Below are positions 41,353 to 49,021 of a stretch of DNA of 64,000 nt, one piece after another. The notes beneath the pieces are model-generated. The model saw only the letters and a program-made list of their open reading frames with translations, did not search any database and had not been told where the DNA came from. A program made the position numbers and the translations under genes. Position 1 is the first letter of the stretch. Each line of letters starts with the position of its first letter. Location of the stretch: positions 124,001 to 188,000 of the forward strand of contig NZ_SMNQ01000013.1 in assembly GCF_004353505.1 (NCBI RefSeq), read 5' to 3'. The DNA comes from Streptomyces sp. WAC05374 (GTDB taxonomy: Bacteria > Actinomycetota > Actinomycetes > Streptomycetales > Streptomycetaceae).

Positions 41353-42515
41353 CCGGCCGTGACGATGTCGAGGGCCCGCACCGGAGCGGTGACGCGGCCG
41401 AAGGCGTGGGCCAGGGCGCCGGCGATCCGCTCCGAGGCGCGGCCGTCGCCGAACGGATTGCGCGCCGCCGCCATCCGCCCGTACAGCACGGGGTCGTCCA
41501 GCAGGGCGGTGGCCGCCGCGTACACCGTTGCGGGGTCGGTGCCGACCAGTTGGGCGGCGCCCGCCCGGACCACCTCGGGGCGTTCGGTCGTGTCGCGCAG
41601 CACCAGCACCGGCCTGTCGAAGCTCGGCGCCTCTTCCTGCACGCCGCCGGAGTCGGTGAGGACGAGGAAGGAGGCGGCCATGGTGGCGATGAAGTCGAAG
41701 TAGTCGAGCGGCTCGGTCAGAGTGATCCGCGGGTGCCCGCCGAGCGCGGGCAGGAGGACGTCCCGTACGGCGGGGCTCTTGTGGAGGGGCACCAGCACCT
41801 CGACGTCGGGACGTCCGGCGAGCCGCAGCAGGGTGTCCGCGAGCGCCCGCATCGGGGCCCCCTGGTTCTCCCGCCGGTGCAGGGTCACCAGCAGGCCCCG
41901 GCGTCCGCCGCGGAAGGCGGACCGGCCGTCCGCCCGGCCGCGGGCCCACAGCAGGTTGTCGATGACCGTGTTGCCCGTCACCATGACCGCCGAGGCGGGC
42001 ACGCCCTCGTCGGTCAGCGCGGCCGCCGCCCGGGGCGTGGGGGCGAAGTGCCAGCGCGCCATCCGGGTGACCAGCCGCCGGTTCAGCTCCTCGGGGAACG
42101 GGTCGTCGATGACGCCGCTGCGCAGCCCGGCCTCCACGTGGGCCACCGGGACGTGCTCGTAGAAGGCCGCGAGGGCCCCGCACAGTGTGCTGCTCGTGTC
42201 GCCTTGCACCATGACCAGATCGGGCCGTTCCTCGCGGATCAGTTCGCCCAGCCCGCCGACCAGGCGGGCGGTGAGCGCGGACAGTTGCTGGCGCTGCCGC
42301 ATCACGGCGAGGTCGTGGCGCACGGTGAGCCCGAGCCGTCGCAGCATCTGCTCGAGCATCTCCCGGTGCTGGCCGGTGTTGACCAGCACCGGTGCGAACA
42401 GGGGCGAGTCCTCCAGCGCCCGGACGACCGGGGCCAGCTTGATGGCCTCGGGCCGGGTGCCGAGAACGACCGCCACACGGAGCCTGCCGTCCGATGTGGA
42501 GCGTACCGGGAGCAT
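41349..42515 (-). CDS. wecB: UDP-N-acetylglucosamine 2-epimerase (non-hydrolysing)
   Basis: 388 residues from the ATG at 42515. Family motifs: VAVVLGTRPEAIKLAPVVRAL, LVNTGQHREML, VMVQGDTSSTLCGALAAFYEHVPVAHVEAGLRSG, LVTLHRRENQG and LTDSGGVQEEAPSFDRPVLVLRDTTERPE. It interconverts UDP-GlcNAc and UDP-ManNAc. Its place between a processive glycosyltransferase and a lipoprotein suggests it supplies UDP-ManNAc for a surface polymer. The ribosome site is weak. 49 bp separate it from the glycosyltransferase gene. Confidence 0.93.
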   Translation of the reverse strand: MLPVRSTSDGRLRVAVVLGTRPEAIKLAPVVRALEDSPLFAPVLVNTGQHREMLEQMLRRLGLTVRHDLAVMRQRQQLSALTARLVGGLGELIREERPDLVMVQGDTSSTLCGALAAFYEHVPVAHVEAGLRSGVIDDPFPEELNRRLVTRMARWHFAPTPRAAAALTDEGVPASAVMVTGNTVIDNLLWARGRADGRSAFRGGRRGLLVTLHRRENQGAPMRALADTLLRLAGRPDVEVLVPLHKSPAVRDVLLPALGGHPRITLTEPLDYFDFIATMAASFLVLTDSGGVQEEAPSFDRPVLVLRDTTERPEVVRAGAAQLVGTDPATVYAAATALLDDPVLYGRMAAARNPFGDGRASERIAGALAHAFGRVTAPVRALDIVTAG

Positions 42516-42564
42516 ACGATCACCGCATTGGGGACATCTGGTGCATGGATGGGGTGTCGGCGCG

Positions 42565-43974
42565 TCAGGGGACCGCCTCGTGCCGGCGTTCGGACGGCCG
42601 GGGGTCGGCCCGCCGGGCGCGCGGGGTGTCGACGGGCCGGGGCGCGACGGGGCCCTTCCTCGCGGGCCGCGGCGGCTCCGGAAGGCGCTTGGTCTTCGCC
42701 CACGCGCCGCGCCGCAGCAACTGGCGGCCGAGGGCCAGCCACCCCACGGGCAGCCAGTGGTAGCAGTAGAAGGTGAACAGCAGCCCGTACCCCACGCTGC
42801 GCAGCACACCCGTGCGTGCGGTCCGGTGGTAGGCGTACGCGCAGATGGGCGCCACGCCGAACGAGACGAGGGCCCAGACGATCAGGATGGCGCCGTAGTT
42901 GGCCGTCACCGTCTCGAACGCCTCGGTGTCGCCGCCCGTCGCCGCGCCGATGAGCGACGCGTAGAAGGCCACCACCGAGAACGTCGTCAGCAGGACCAGC
43001 AGCGGCAGGGTCAGGACGATCAGCAGGTCCGTCACGATCCGCGCCCGCATCGGTGACCCGAGGATGCGGGGGATCTCCGCGAGGCACTGGAGGTGGCCCT
43101 GGAACCAGCGGACGCGCTGGCGCAGGAAGGGCCGCAGCCGGGTCAGCCCCTGCTGCCAGACCTGCGTACGCGGGGTGAACCGGGTGCGCCAGCCGTGGGA
43201 GAGCAGGCGCACGCCCAGGTCGAGGTCCTCGGTCAGGCAGCGGGTCCAGGGCGCGTCGCCCAGCGTCTGAAGCGCGGAGAGCCGGGTGAACTGGCCGTTG
43301 CCGCCGAGCCCGGCGCTCCCGAGCCTGCTGCGGGCACGCTGGAAGATCTCCACGTAAGTGACGAACTCGAGGTCCTGGAGCCTGGCCAGCAGTCCGGCGG
43401 CGGCGTTGTATATCCGTACGGTGATCTGCACGGCGCCGATCCGGCGGTCCCGGAACATCGGACCCACCACGGACAGCGCGTCGGACCTGATCCGCCCGTC
43501 GGCGTCGAGCACCACCAGCACGATGTCGTCCCGGCCGTACCCGGCGAAGGCCGGCGTCCCAGTCAGCTCGGTGCGGACGTGCCGGTACGCCGCGTTCAGC
43601 GCCTCGCCCTTGCCCTGGCGGGCCTGGGGCGGCGTGCGCCGCAGCAGCATGATCCGCGGGTCGGCGAAACGCTCCACGACCTCGCCCGTGGCGTCCTGTG
43701 AGCCGTCGTCCACGACGAGGGCGACCCAGTTGCGCTCGGGCAGCGCCAGCAGGCGTTCCAGGCTGGAGCCGATCACCAGCTCCTCGTCCAGGCAGGGCAC
43801 GACGAACACGAACAGCACCCGGCCGCCGTCCGGGCGTACGGGCGCGGCCGGCTGCCCCGGGCCGCGCCTGCGGTGCCTGCGCCGTTCGTCGCGGCCCTCG
43901 CCGCGGCCCAGGGCGAACATGAACAGGACGTAGAGCAGGAAGAGGAGCAGGACTGCCGATGCGGCCAGAGTCAT
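42565..43974 (-). CDS. Membrane glycosyltransferase family 2, processive polysaccharide synthase type
   Basis: 469 residues. One N-terminal membrane helix (residues 3-22), then a GT-A domain with DDG at 89-91, DAD at 157-159, TED at 248-250 and QRVRW at 286-290. This is the D,D,D,QxxRW set of processive beta-glycan synthases such as PgaC and hyaluronan synthase. Three or four membrane helices follow (about 315-430), then a basic, proline-rich tail. It should polymerise and export an aminosugar chain. It overlaps the GH113-like gene upstream by 4 nt. Confidence 0.92.
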   Translation of the reverse strand: MTLAASAVLLLFLLYVLFMFALGRGEGRDERRRHRRRGPGQPAAPVRPDGGRVLFVFVVPCLDEELVIGSSLERLLALPERNWVALVVDDGSQDATGEVVERFADPRIMLLRRTPPQARQGKGEALNAAYRHVRTELTGTPAFAGYGRDDIVLVVLDADGRIRSDALSVVGPMFRDRRIGAVQITVRIYNAAAGLLARLQDLEFVTYVEIFQRARSRLGSAGLGGNGQFTRLSALQTLGDAPWTRCLTEDLDLGVRLLSHGWRTRFTPRTQVWQQGLTRLRPFLRQRVRWFQGHLQCLAEIPRILGSPMRARIVTDLLIVLTLPLLVLLTTFSVVAFYASLIGAATGGDTEAFETVTANYGAILIVWALVSFGVAPICAYAYHRTARTGVLRSVGYGLLFTFYCYHWLPVGWLALGRQLLRRGAWAKTKRLPEPPRPARKGPVAPRPVDTPRARRADPRPSERRHEAVP

Positions 43975-45029
43975 GTCTGTCGTGCCTCCCTGCGGGCGGT
44001 CCCCTCACGGGGTCCCGGGGACGCCCACCAGCGGGCCACCACGTCCTCGGCGTCCTTGCCGTGGGCGCAGTAGTCCAGTGAACGGGTCCGGCCGGTCTCG
44101 GCGGGCAACTGCTCCCAGAGCCACCAGTGGACTCCGGCCCACCACGGACGGCCGGTGAATGCGCGCAGCAGCGCCTCGTAACCGGCGGCCTGCTCGGCGG
44201 CGTCCGGGGTCCGCGAGACGGTCCACGAGTACGGGGCGGTCACACCGCCGCGCACGCTGGTGTACCCGGCCTCGGTGAACAGCACGTCCTTGCCGGCCCT
44301 GGCGGCGAACCGCGCCAGTTGGTCGCACACCGGCGCCCAGGCCTGGGTCAGCCGCCGGACGTCGGTGGTGGGCGTGTCGCTCAGCGGCCAGTACGCGTCG
44401 ATCCCGATGACGTCGACGGCGTCCCAGAACCGGACGTCCTCGTACTCGTCGTAGTTCGCCGCGTAGAGCAGCGGACCGGCGTAGGCCGTACGGGCGCGGT
44501 CGACGACGCCGAGCCAGCGCCGCCGGTCGCCGACCGTGCCGGCGAGTTCGGTGCCGACGGCGAAGGCGTCGGCACCGCACCACGCGGCGAGGCGCGCATA
44601 GTGGGCCACGATGTCGCCGTAGGCGCGGAACCAGTCGTCGGGGGAGGCGGGCCGGATGGTCGCGCGGTCGGTGTCGTCCTCCAGGTCGACATGCGGCTTG
44701 AGCAGCACCTTCAGCCCCTGCCGGTGGGCCAGGTAGATCATCCGGGCGACGCCGCTGTCCCCCGGTGTCTCCACGGTCGTGCGGATGATGTCGGTGGCCT
44801 GGTCGGACTGGTACCACGTGGGGTTGAGCTGGACCCAGTTGGCGCCCACGGACGCGATCTGCCGCAGGTAGGCGGGCGCGTGCGGGTCCTCGTACCCGTC
44901 GCTCTCCCACGTCGGCAGCGCGAAGCCGCGCTGGCCGGGCAGCGAGCCGGTCACCGGCGGCTGCGGGCGGTGCGGGGAGAGGCTCCGGAAGAAGTCTCGG
45001 CCGATGCGGAAGGGGCGCGGGAAAGGCAT
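43971..45029 (-). CDS. GH113-like TIM-barrel glycoside hydrolase
   Basis: 352 residues. It reads as a (beta/alpha)8 hydrolase: GANWVQLNPTWYQ, KVLLKPHVDLEDD, FAVGTELAG with candidate acid E161, VIGIDAYWPL, and VLFTEAGYTS with candidate nucleophile E253. The closest known pattern is GH113 (beta-mannanase-like). No signal peptide is obvious, though the positively charged N-terminus could be a weak anchor. In exopolysaccharide operons such enzymes trim the nascent polymer (compare PgaB C-terminal domains). It lies 6 bp after the DUF2334 gene. Confidence 0.82.
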   Translation of the reverse strand: MPFPRPFRIGRDFFRSLSPHRPQPPVTGSLPGQRGFALPTWESDGYEDPHAPAYLRQIASVGANWVQLNPTWYQSDQATDIIRTTVETPGDSGVARMIYLAHRQGLKVLLKPHVDLEDDTDRATIRPASPDDWFRAYGDIVAHYARLAAWCGADAFAVGTELAGTVGDRRRWLGVVDRARTAYAGPLLYAANYDEYEDVRFWDAVDVIGIDAYWPLSDTPTTDVRRLTQAWAPVCDQLARFAARAGKDVLFTEAGYTSVRGGVTAPYSWTVSRTPDAAEQAAGYEALLRAFTGRPWWAGVHWWLWEQLPAETGRTRSLDYCAHGKDAEDVVARWWASPGPREGTARREARQT

Positions 45030-45035
45030 GGCTGC

Positions 45036-46883
45036 TCATTTCATGACGTCCGACGGGCGGACGAAGTCGTAGCCGAGGTCGCGGACGCCCCGCAGGATCT
45101 CGTCGAGCCGGTCGACGCCCAGGGGCGGGTGGTAGAAGAAGCTCGCCACGCCGTCCCGCACGACCAGGTTGGTCCGGGCCGCGTCGACGATGTCCCCGGC
45201 GGTGCGCGGAGGCTGGCCGTTGTGCCCGTCGGTCTCGACGTTGCCGAGGTTCTCCGGGATCACGGCCGTCCCGTAGACGTCCCTGACGCCGTACGGGAAG
45301 AACTGGTCGGCCCGCTCGTGCGCGTTGGGGAAGCCGCCGTGGACCGAACTCGCGTAGACCATCGCGGCGTCGTAGCGGTAGCCGAAGTCCTCCGCGACCG
45401 CCTCGTAGTCGAAGGGCCCGGCCGCGTAGTGCGGGAACTCCCAGATCTGCGGGCGGGGCAGCCCGGCGGCCCGGAACTCGCCCAGCCCCTGGTCGATGCG
45501 CTCCAGCGCCCACTCCCGCGACGCGCCGGGCACCAGCCCGTCCGGGATGACGAACTCCCGGTGGTCCTGGTGGGCCATGAAGAACTCGAAGTCCTCGCCG
45601 CTGACCCCGTGGTACGGGTTCTTCAGTGTGCCGAGCTGGTGGGTCACCCCGTGCATGATCATGGTGCCGCCGTGGTCCATCAGGTACCGCAGCGCCTCGA
45701 CCACCTCGGGGCGGTCCTTGAGGGTGAAGCTCGTCGGCTCGCCCTGGTTGGCCTTGCCGTAGGGGTCGATGTAGATCGGGAGGACGCCGAAGCTGAAGGG
45801 CACTTTGGCCTGGTGGAGGCAGGTGCCGATGTCCCGGAGCTGCTCGGGGTCCGCGTTCGGCCCGATGTCCTCCAGCCGGACCAGGGCGCGGTGGCGCTCC
45901 TCGGTGGCCGGGGCCAGCAGGTCGAAGAGCATGTCGTTGAAGGCCAGGTACCGGTCGGTCGGCGAGGTGTAGTCGAACGGGCTCTCGCTGACGTACCAGA
46001 GGTTCGCCGCCCGGACCGCCCAGGGGGACCGGCCGCCGTCGGCGTGCCGCGCCTCGGCGAGCACTTTCGCCTTGCCGGGGTCGTCGACGCGCACGGTACG
46101 GATGCCCGGGTCGTCCGGCGGGTTCTGGCGCGTCAGGGCGGTGCCGCGGTAGTCGACCCGGTCGACCCCCTCGATGCCGGGGCCGGTCGCGCGGAAGCCG
46201 TACCGGCTCTTCCACAGCCAGGGGGCGCGGTCGGCCAGTCGGCCGAGGTTCTTGTCGGCCCAGAGCACGGGCACGGTGCCGGCCAGCACGTCGTCGAGGA
46301 AGGACGCCGGGGGAGGGGAGTCCGGATCGGAGCCGAAGTACAGCACCGCGGAGTGCTCGCGTGCCTCGCCCGCCTCGTACTCCGCCACGGGCTTGACGGT
46401 CCACGGTGCGAAGTGCGACGCCAGGTTGGCCGCCTGCTGGGCCGTCAGTTGGGCCGTCCAGTCCGCGTCACGCCCGCGACCGCCGCCGTCGTACAGGACC
46501 AGGGCCGGACGCGTGCCCGGCTCCGCCGTCGGTGCGGCGGCCCCGGACACCACGCCCGGCTCCGGGCGCTCGGGAGGCCGGGACGGGGCGGACAGGTCGG
46601 CGGCGGTGGACCGCGCCGCGGCCTGCTGCGCCCGCACGGCCCCGGTGGGGTGGCAGTCGATCGGGTCGTCCGCGACCAGGCGCGTGACGACCTTCGGCCC
46701 CGCCCACACGCCGGCCGCCAGCACGGCCGCCAGACCGAGCGCGACCAGGCCCTGACCGCCGCGCCGCAGGCCGCGGAACCAGCGGCGCGCCCGGTGCCCG
46801 CCGGACGCGGCCATGAGGATGAGCAGCAGCAGCGGGTAGGCGATCAGCGCGATCGCGGCCAGCGTGATCAGGATCGTGGTCAT
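45036..46883 (-). CDS. Membrane-anchored DUF2334 polysaccharide-deacetylase-like protein
   Basis: 615 residues. Two N-terminal membrane helices (about 1-24 and 43-62), a Pro/Ala-rich spacer, then a domain with ALVLYDGGGRGRDADW and a DUF2334 deacetylase-like barrel (RHRALVRLEDIGPNADPEQLRDIG, MDHGGTMIMHGVTHQLG, FGYRYDAAMVYASSVHGGF, ASFFYHPPLG). The RLEDIGP aspartate, MHGVTH histidines and FFYHP histidine are likely metal and active-site residues. It probably deacetylates the exported aminosugar polymer. It is the first clear gene of the operon. The ATG has only a weak ribosome site and overlaps (ATGA) a doubtful 121-codon frame upstream. Confidence 0.88.
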   Translation of the reverse strand: MTTILITLAAIALIAYPLLLLILMAASGGHRARRWFRGLRRGGQGLVALGLAAVLAAGVWAGPKVVTRLVADDPIDCHPTGAVRAQQAAARSTAADLSAPSRPPERPEPGVVSGAAAPTAEPGTRPALVLYDGGGRGRDADWTAQLTAQQAANLASHFAPWTVKPVAEYEAGEAREHSAVLYFGSDPDSPPPASFLDDVLAGTVPVLWADKNLGRLADRAPWLWKSRYGFRATGPGIEGVDRVDYRGTALTRQNPPDDPGIRTVRVDDPGKAKVLAEARHADGGRSPWAVRAANLWYVSESPFDYTSPTDRYLAFNDMLFDLLAPATEERHRALVRLEDIGPNADPEQLRDIGTCLHQAKVPFSFGVLPIYIDPYGKANQGEPTSFTLKDRPEVVEALRYLMDHGGTMIMHGVTHQLGTLKNPYHGVSGEDFEFFMAHQDHREFVIPDGLVPGASREWALERIDQGLGEFRAAGLPRPQIWEFPHYAAGPFDYEAVAEDFGYRYDAAMVYASSVHGGFPNAHERADQFFPYGVRDVYGTAVIPENLGNVETDGHNGQPPRTAGDIVDAARTNLVVRDGVASFFYHPPLGVDRLDEILRGVRDLGYDFVRPSDVMK

Positions 46884-47553
46884 CGCGGCGCCCCCGGGGG
46901 AACGGGGAGCCGCGCGGAGATGTCATCCGGTGCTGCGGAACGCCCTGGTGGGCCGCCTTCGCCGCTGCTGCGGCGGCCCGCCCGGGACGCGCCGGGGGAG
47001 GTGCGGGTCCGGCGGCGGCGGGGTGAGGCGGCGGTGCGGCGCGGGGAGCGGTGCTGTACGGCGACGGCCGTCCGGACGCGGTCGGAGGCACGCCGTGCGG
47101 GGTGGGTGCCCGGTCCGCTCGTTCCGCTTCCGTGGGTGCGGCGCCGGTGCCGGAGGCCGGTGAGGGGCCAGTCCGTGGCGCGCCGCAGCGGATGCGGCGC
47201 GGGCGCTGGTGCCCGACTGGTGCGCAGGGACATGGTGAACCCCAATCAACCGGCCGATGCGGGGCCTGAGCGGCTTCGGGGGCTCGGGCTCCGTGGCGCT
47301 CTGCTGTCCACACTCATGACTGACCTACGAACCAGTCAAGGCGTATGCGGGGCATATGCACCAACTTTTCCGTTCCTTTACGTCCCCGGAGGCCCGCCGA
47401 CCGGGCCCCACGGCCCCGTCGCCGCAGCTCAGGCCCCGCCGGTCGGCGTCCGTGCGGTACTCCCGCCGCGGGGAAGGGCGGTGCGGGGTCATGAGTCCGG
47501 CCGTACATGTATGGACGGAGAAGGCAGTGCGCCCGCGCCGCTCTCCGGGCACG
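46884..47553. other. 670-bp region without a sure gene; possible long leader of the polysaccharide operon
   Basis: A minus-strand frame from TTG 47245 or ATG 47233 to 46880 (about 118-121 codons) ends in ATGA overlap with the DUF2334 gene. It is, however, Arg/Pro/Ser-rich, its third-position GC is clearly lower than in its neighbours, and no domain is visible. I do not call it a gene. Further right are a promoter-like repeat (47317-47340), GCGTATGC-GGG-GCATATGC (47341-47359) and GGCCCG-N5-CGGGCC (47391-47407). The last may end transcription of the inhibitor gene. Confidence 0.5.
47317..47340 (-). promoter_or_regulatory. Operator-like repeat with -35 upstream of the polysaccharide operon
   Basis: TGACTG (47317-47322) and CAGTCA (47333-47338) with a 10-nt spacer. 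On the minus strand TTGACT (47340-47335) is a good -35, but the -10 is poor. It lies about 430 bp ahead of the DUF2334 start. Confidence 0.35.
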
Positions 47554-47871
47554 TCAGGGGGCGGAGCACAGGGCGACGCCCTGGACGCCGTTGTCGCCGG
47601 TGCCGTAGCCCGGGAAGGTGACCGTGTCTCCGGGGCCGGCGGTCCGGCAGGGAACCGCGGTGCCGTCGCGGTACTCGACGGTGACGTGCTGGGTCGTGCC
47701 GCAGGTGTTGGTGACGAACGTGTAGCGCCAGCTCGTCGAGTACTGAACGCACGACGGCGCCGCTTCCCCCACGGTGACCGCTCCGGCCTGGCCGGTCGGG
47801 AGCAGGCAGGCGGCCATGGCGGTCGCACCCACCGCTATGACGCGGATAGTTGAACGAAAAATCGGGAACAT
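47554..47871 (-). CDS. Tendamistat-family proteinaceous alpha-amylase inhibitor
   Basis: 105 residues from the ATG at 47871 behind GAAGGG. A signal peptide (residues 1 to about 30, ending GQAGA) precedes a mature domain of about 75 residues. The cysteines C41, C57, C75 and C102 are spaced 16, 18 and 27. Tendamistat has C11, C27, C45 and C73, spaced 16, 18 and 28. The inhibitory triplet W48-R49-Y50 stands seven residues after the first cysteine, just as W18-R19-Y20 in tendamistat, and the APSCV start of the domain is shared. The secreted two-disulfide beta-sandwich should block animal-type alpha-amylases. Confidence 0.93.
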   Translation of the reverse strand: MFPIFRSTIRVIAVGATAMAACLLPTGQAGAVTVGEAAPSCVQYSTSWRYTFVTNTCGTTQHVTVEYRDGTAVPCRTAGPGDTVTFPGYGTGDNGVQGVALCSAP

Positions 47872-48142
47872 GGTGATCAACCCTTCATTTCTTGAACGCT
47901 GCGGGATGAGCGTAGGGAAGGGTCGGCGGAGCACCGAACGGATCCGGCCACCGGCGTATGTGTCCTCGCTGTTTCGCCGGCGGCGCCCTCCCCGGCCAGA
48001 GCCGCCGGTCGTATGCGGCCCGTCGGACCGCCCGGGGCCGGGGAATGCTCGGAAATCGCCCCCGGTCACGGGACGGGCCACTCCCTCGTGGGCCCCGCGG
48101 CGGCCTCAGCGGTCTCAGCGGCCTTCCGGCGCCGGGCCGAAG

Positions 48143-48180
48143 CCCGCGTGCGCCGACTCCCGCGTGCGCCGAAGCCCGCG
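48143..48180. repeat. Tandem 16-bp repeat, about 2.4 copies
   Basis: CCCGCGTGCGCCGACT (48143-48158) is followed by CCCGCGTGCGCCGAAG (48159-48174) and a partial CCCGCG (48175-48180). It sits 66 bp before the membrane protein start at 48246 and just ahead of a TAGGCT -10-like hexamer near 48185. The rest of the 374-bp divergent gap shows nothing else certain. Confidence 0.55.
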
Positions 48181-48245
48181 CTGGTAGGCTCCGTTGCCCC
48201 CGACCGTCCCACGGCATCCACCACCTCGCGCCTACAGGGGGCACC

Positions 48246-48884
48246 ATGGCGAGTGCGACGGAAAGAGCCGAGGAAGCGCTGAAGGCCCTGTCGAGGGAGG
48301 ACGCGCTCGAGTATCTCGAGGACCTGCGCGAGTCGTGGGCGGAACTCTCCAAGGACCTCGGTCGAACGACGATCTTCTACCTTCTCACCGCCGCGCTGTT
48401 CGAGCTCCTGATCGGTAACGAGGAGGACTTGAAGTTCGCCGTGATCGGTATTCAGTTCACCAACTCGGCGGCATTGCAGAAAGTGCTTCCGGCGCTCGCC
48501 GCGTTCCTCTTCTACCAGGCCATCACCCAGATGGTCAGGTGGCTCGAGGCGGAGGAGGTGTTCGAGGCGTTCTACAAGGAGTTGCACCCCGAGCTGTACG
48601 GGCAGGATCTCGAGATGCCGCTGCGGCCGAGCCCCGGAATGGTGAACGTGGGCAGGCAGTTCCCCGAGTCCGCTCCGCACGCGATCCTCGGTCACGCGGT
48701 GCGGGTGGTGCTGGGGCTGGCCGTTCTGACGCTCATCCCCGTGGTGTTCGCCGTGCAGTCGTCGTTCCTGCTGATCGACAAGTACGGCGGTGGCGACGTG
48801 CTGTCGCTCGTGGTGATCTGCCTGTCCGCCGCCTTCGTGCTGGCGGCCATCGCGATTCTCCTCCTGTACGCGACACGCCGGTAG
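48246..48884 (+). CDS. Hypothetical membrane protein
   Basis: 212 residues. A charged, helical N-terminus (ATERAEEALKALSREDALEYLEDLRESWAELSKDLG) is followed by four hydrophobic segments near residues 41-55, 75-96, 155-175 and 185-208. Between the pairs is a soluble loop with EAEEVFEAFYKELHPELYG. Third-position GC is slightly lower than in neighbouring genes. I recognise no family. It ends at a strong hairpin (48961) shared with the convergent murA-like gene. It could be a channel or sensor, but nothing in the sequence decides. Confidence 0.7.
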   Translation: MASATERAEEALKALSREDALEYLEDLRESWAELSKDLGRTTIFYLLTAALFELLIGNEEDLKFAVIGIQFTNSAALQKVLPALAAFLFYQAITQMVRWLEAEEVFEAFYKELHPELYGQDLEMPLRPSPGMVNVGRQFPESAPHAILGHAVRVVLGLAVLTLIPVVFAVQSSFLLIDKYGGGDVLSLVVICLSAAFVLAAIAILLLYATRR

Positions 48885-48960
48885 ACGGGCCCCTGAGGCC
48901 GCTCCGCCCCCCCGGGCGTGGCCTGCGGCGGCTCCCGGACAGTCCGGCACACGCCGCCTC

Positions 48961-48993
48961 CCTCCTGGCCCGCCCACCGGGCGGGCCAGGAGG
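48961..48993. terminator. Strong bidirectional terminator
   Basis: Perfect 15-bp arms, CCTCCTGGCCCGCCC (48961-48975) and GGGCGGGCCAGGAGG (48979-48993), with an ACC loop. The stem can extend three more pairs. It lies between the convergent genes ending at 48884 and 49022. Confidence 0.85.
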
Positions 48994-49021
48994 GGGAGGT
49001 ACGGCATGCCGACGCCGCCGG

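Noticed and set aside
46880..47245. A 118-121-codon minus frame coupled by ATGA to the DUF2334 gene
   Set aside because: Third-position GC is clearly lower than in neighbouring genes, composition is Arg/Pro/Ser-rich, and no domain or ribosome site is seen. Kept only as a question in the findings.
44127..47621. A 1164-codon plus-strand frame across the polysaccharide operon
   Set aside because: It runs opposite three well-supported genes and has low-complexity composition and no ribosome site or domain.
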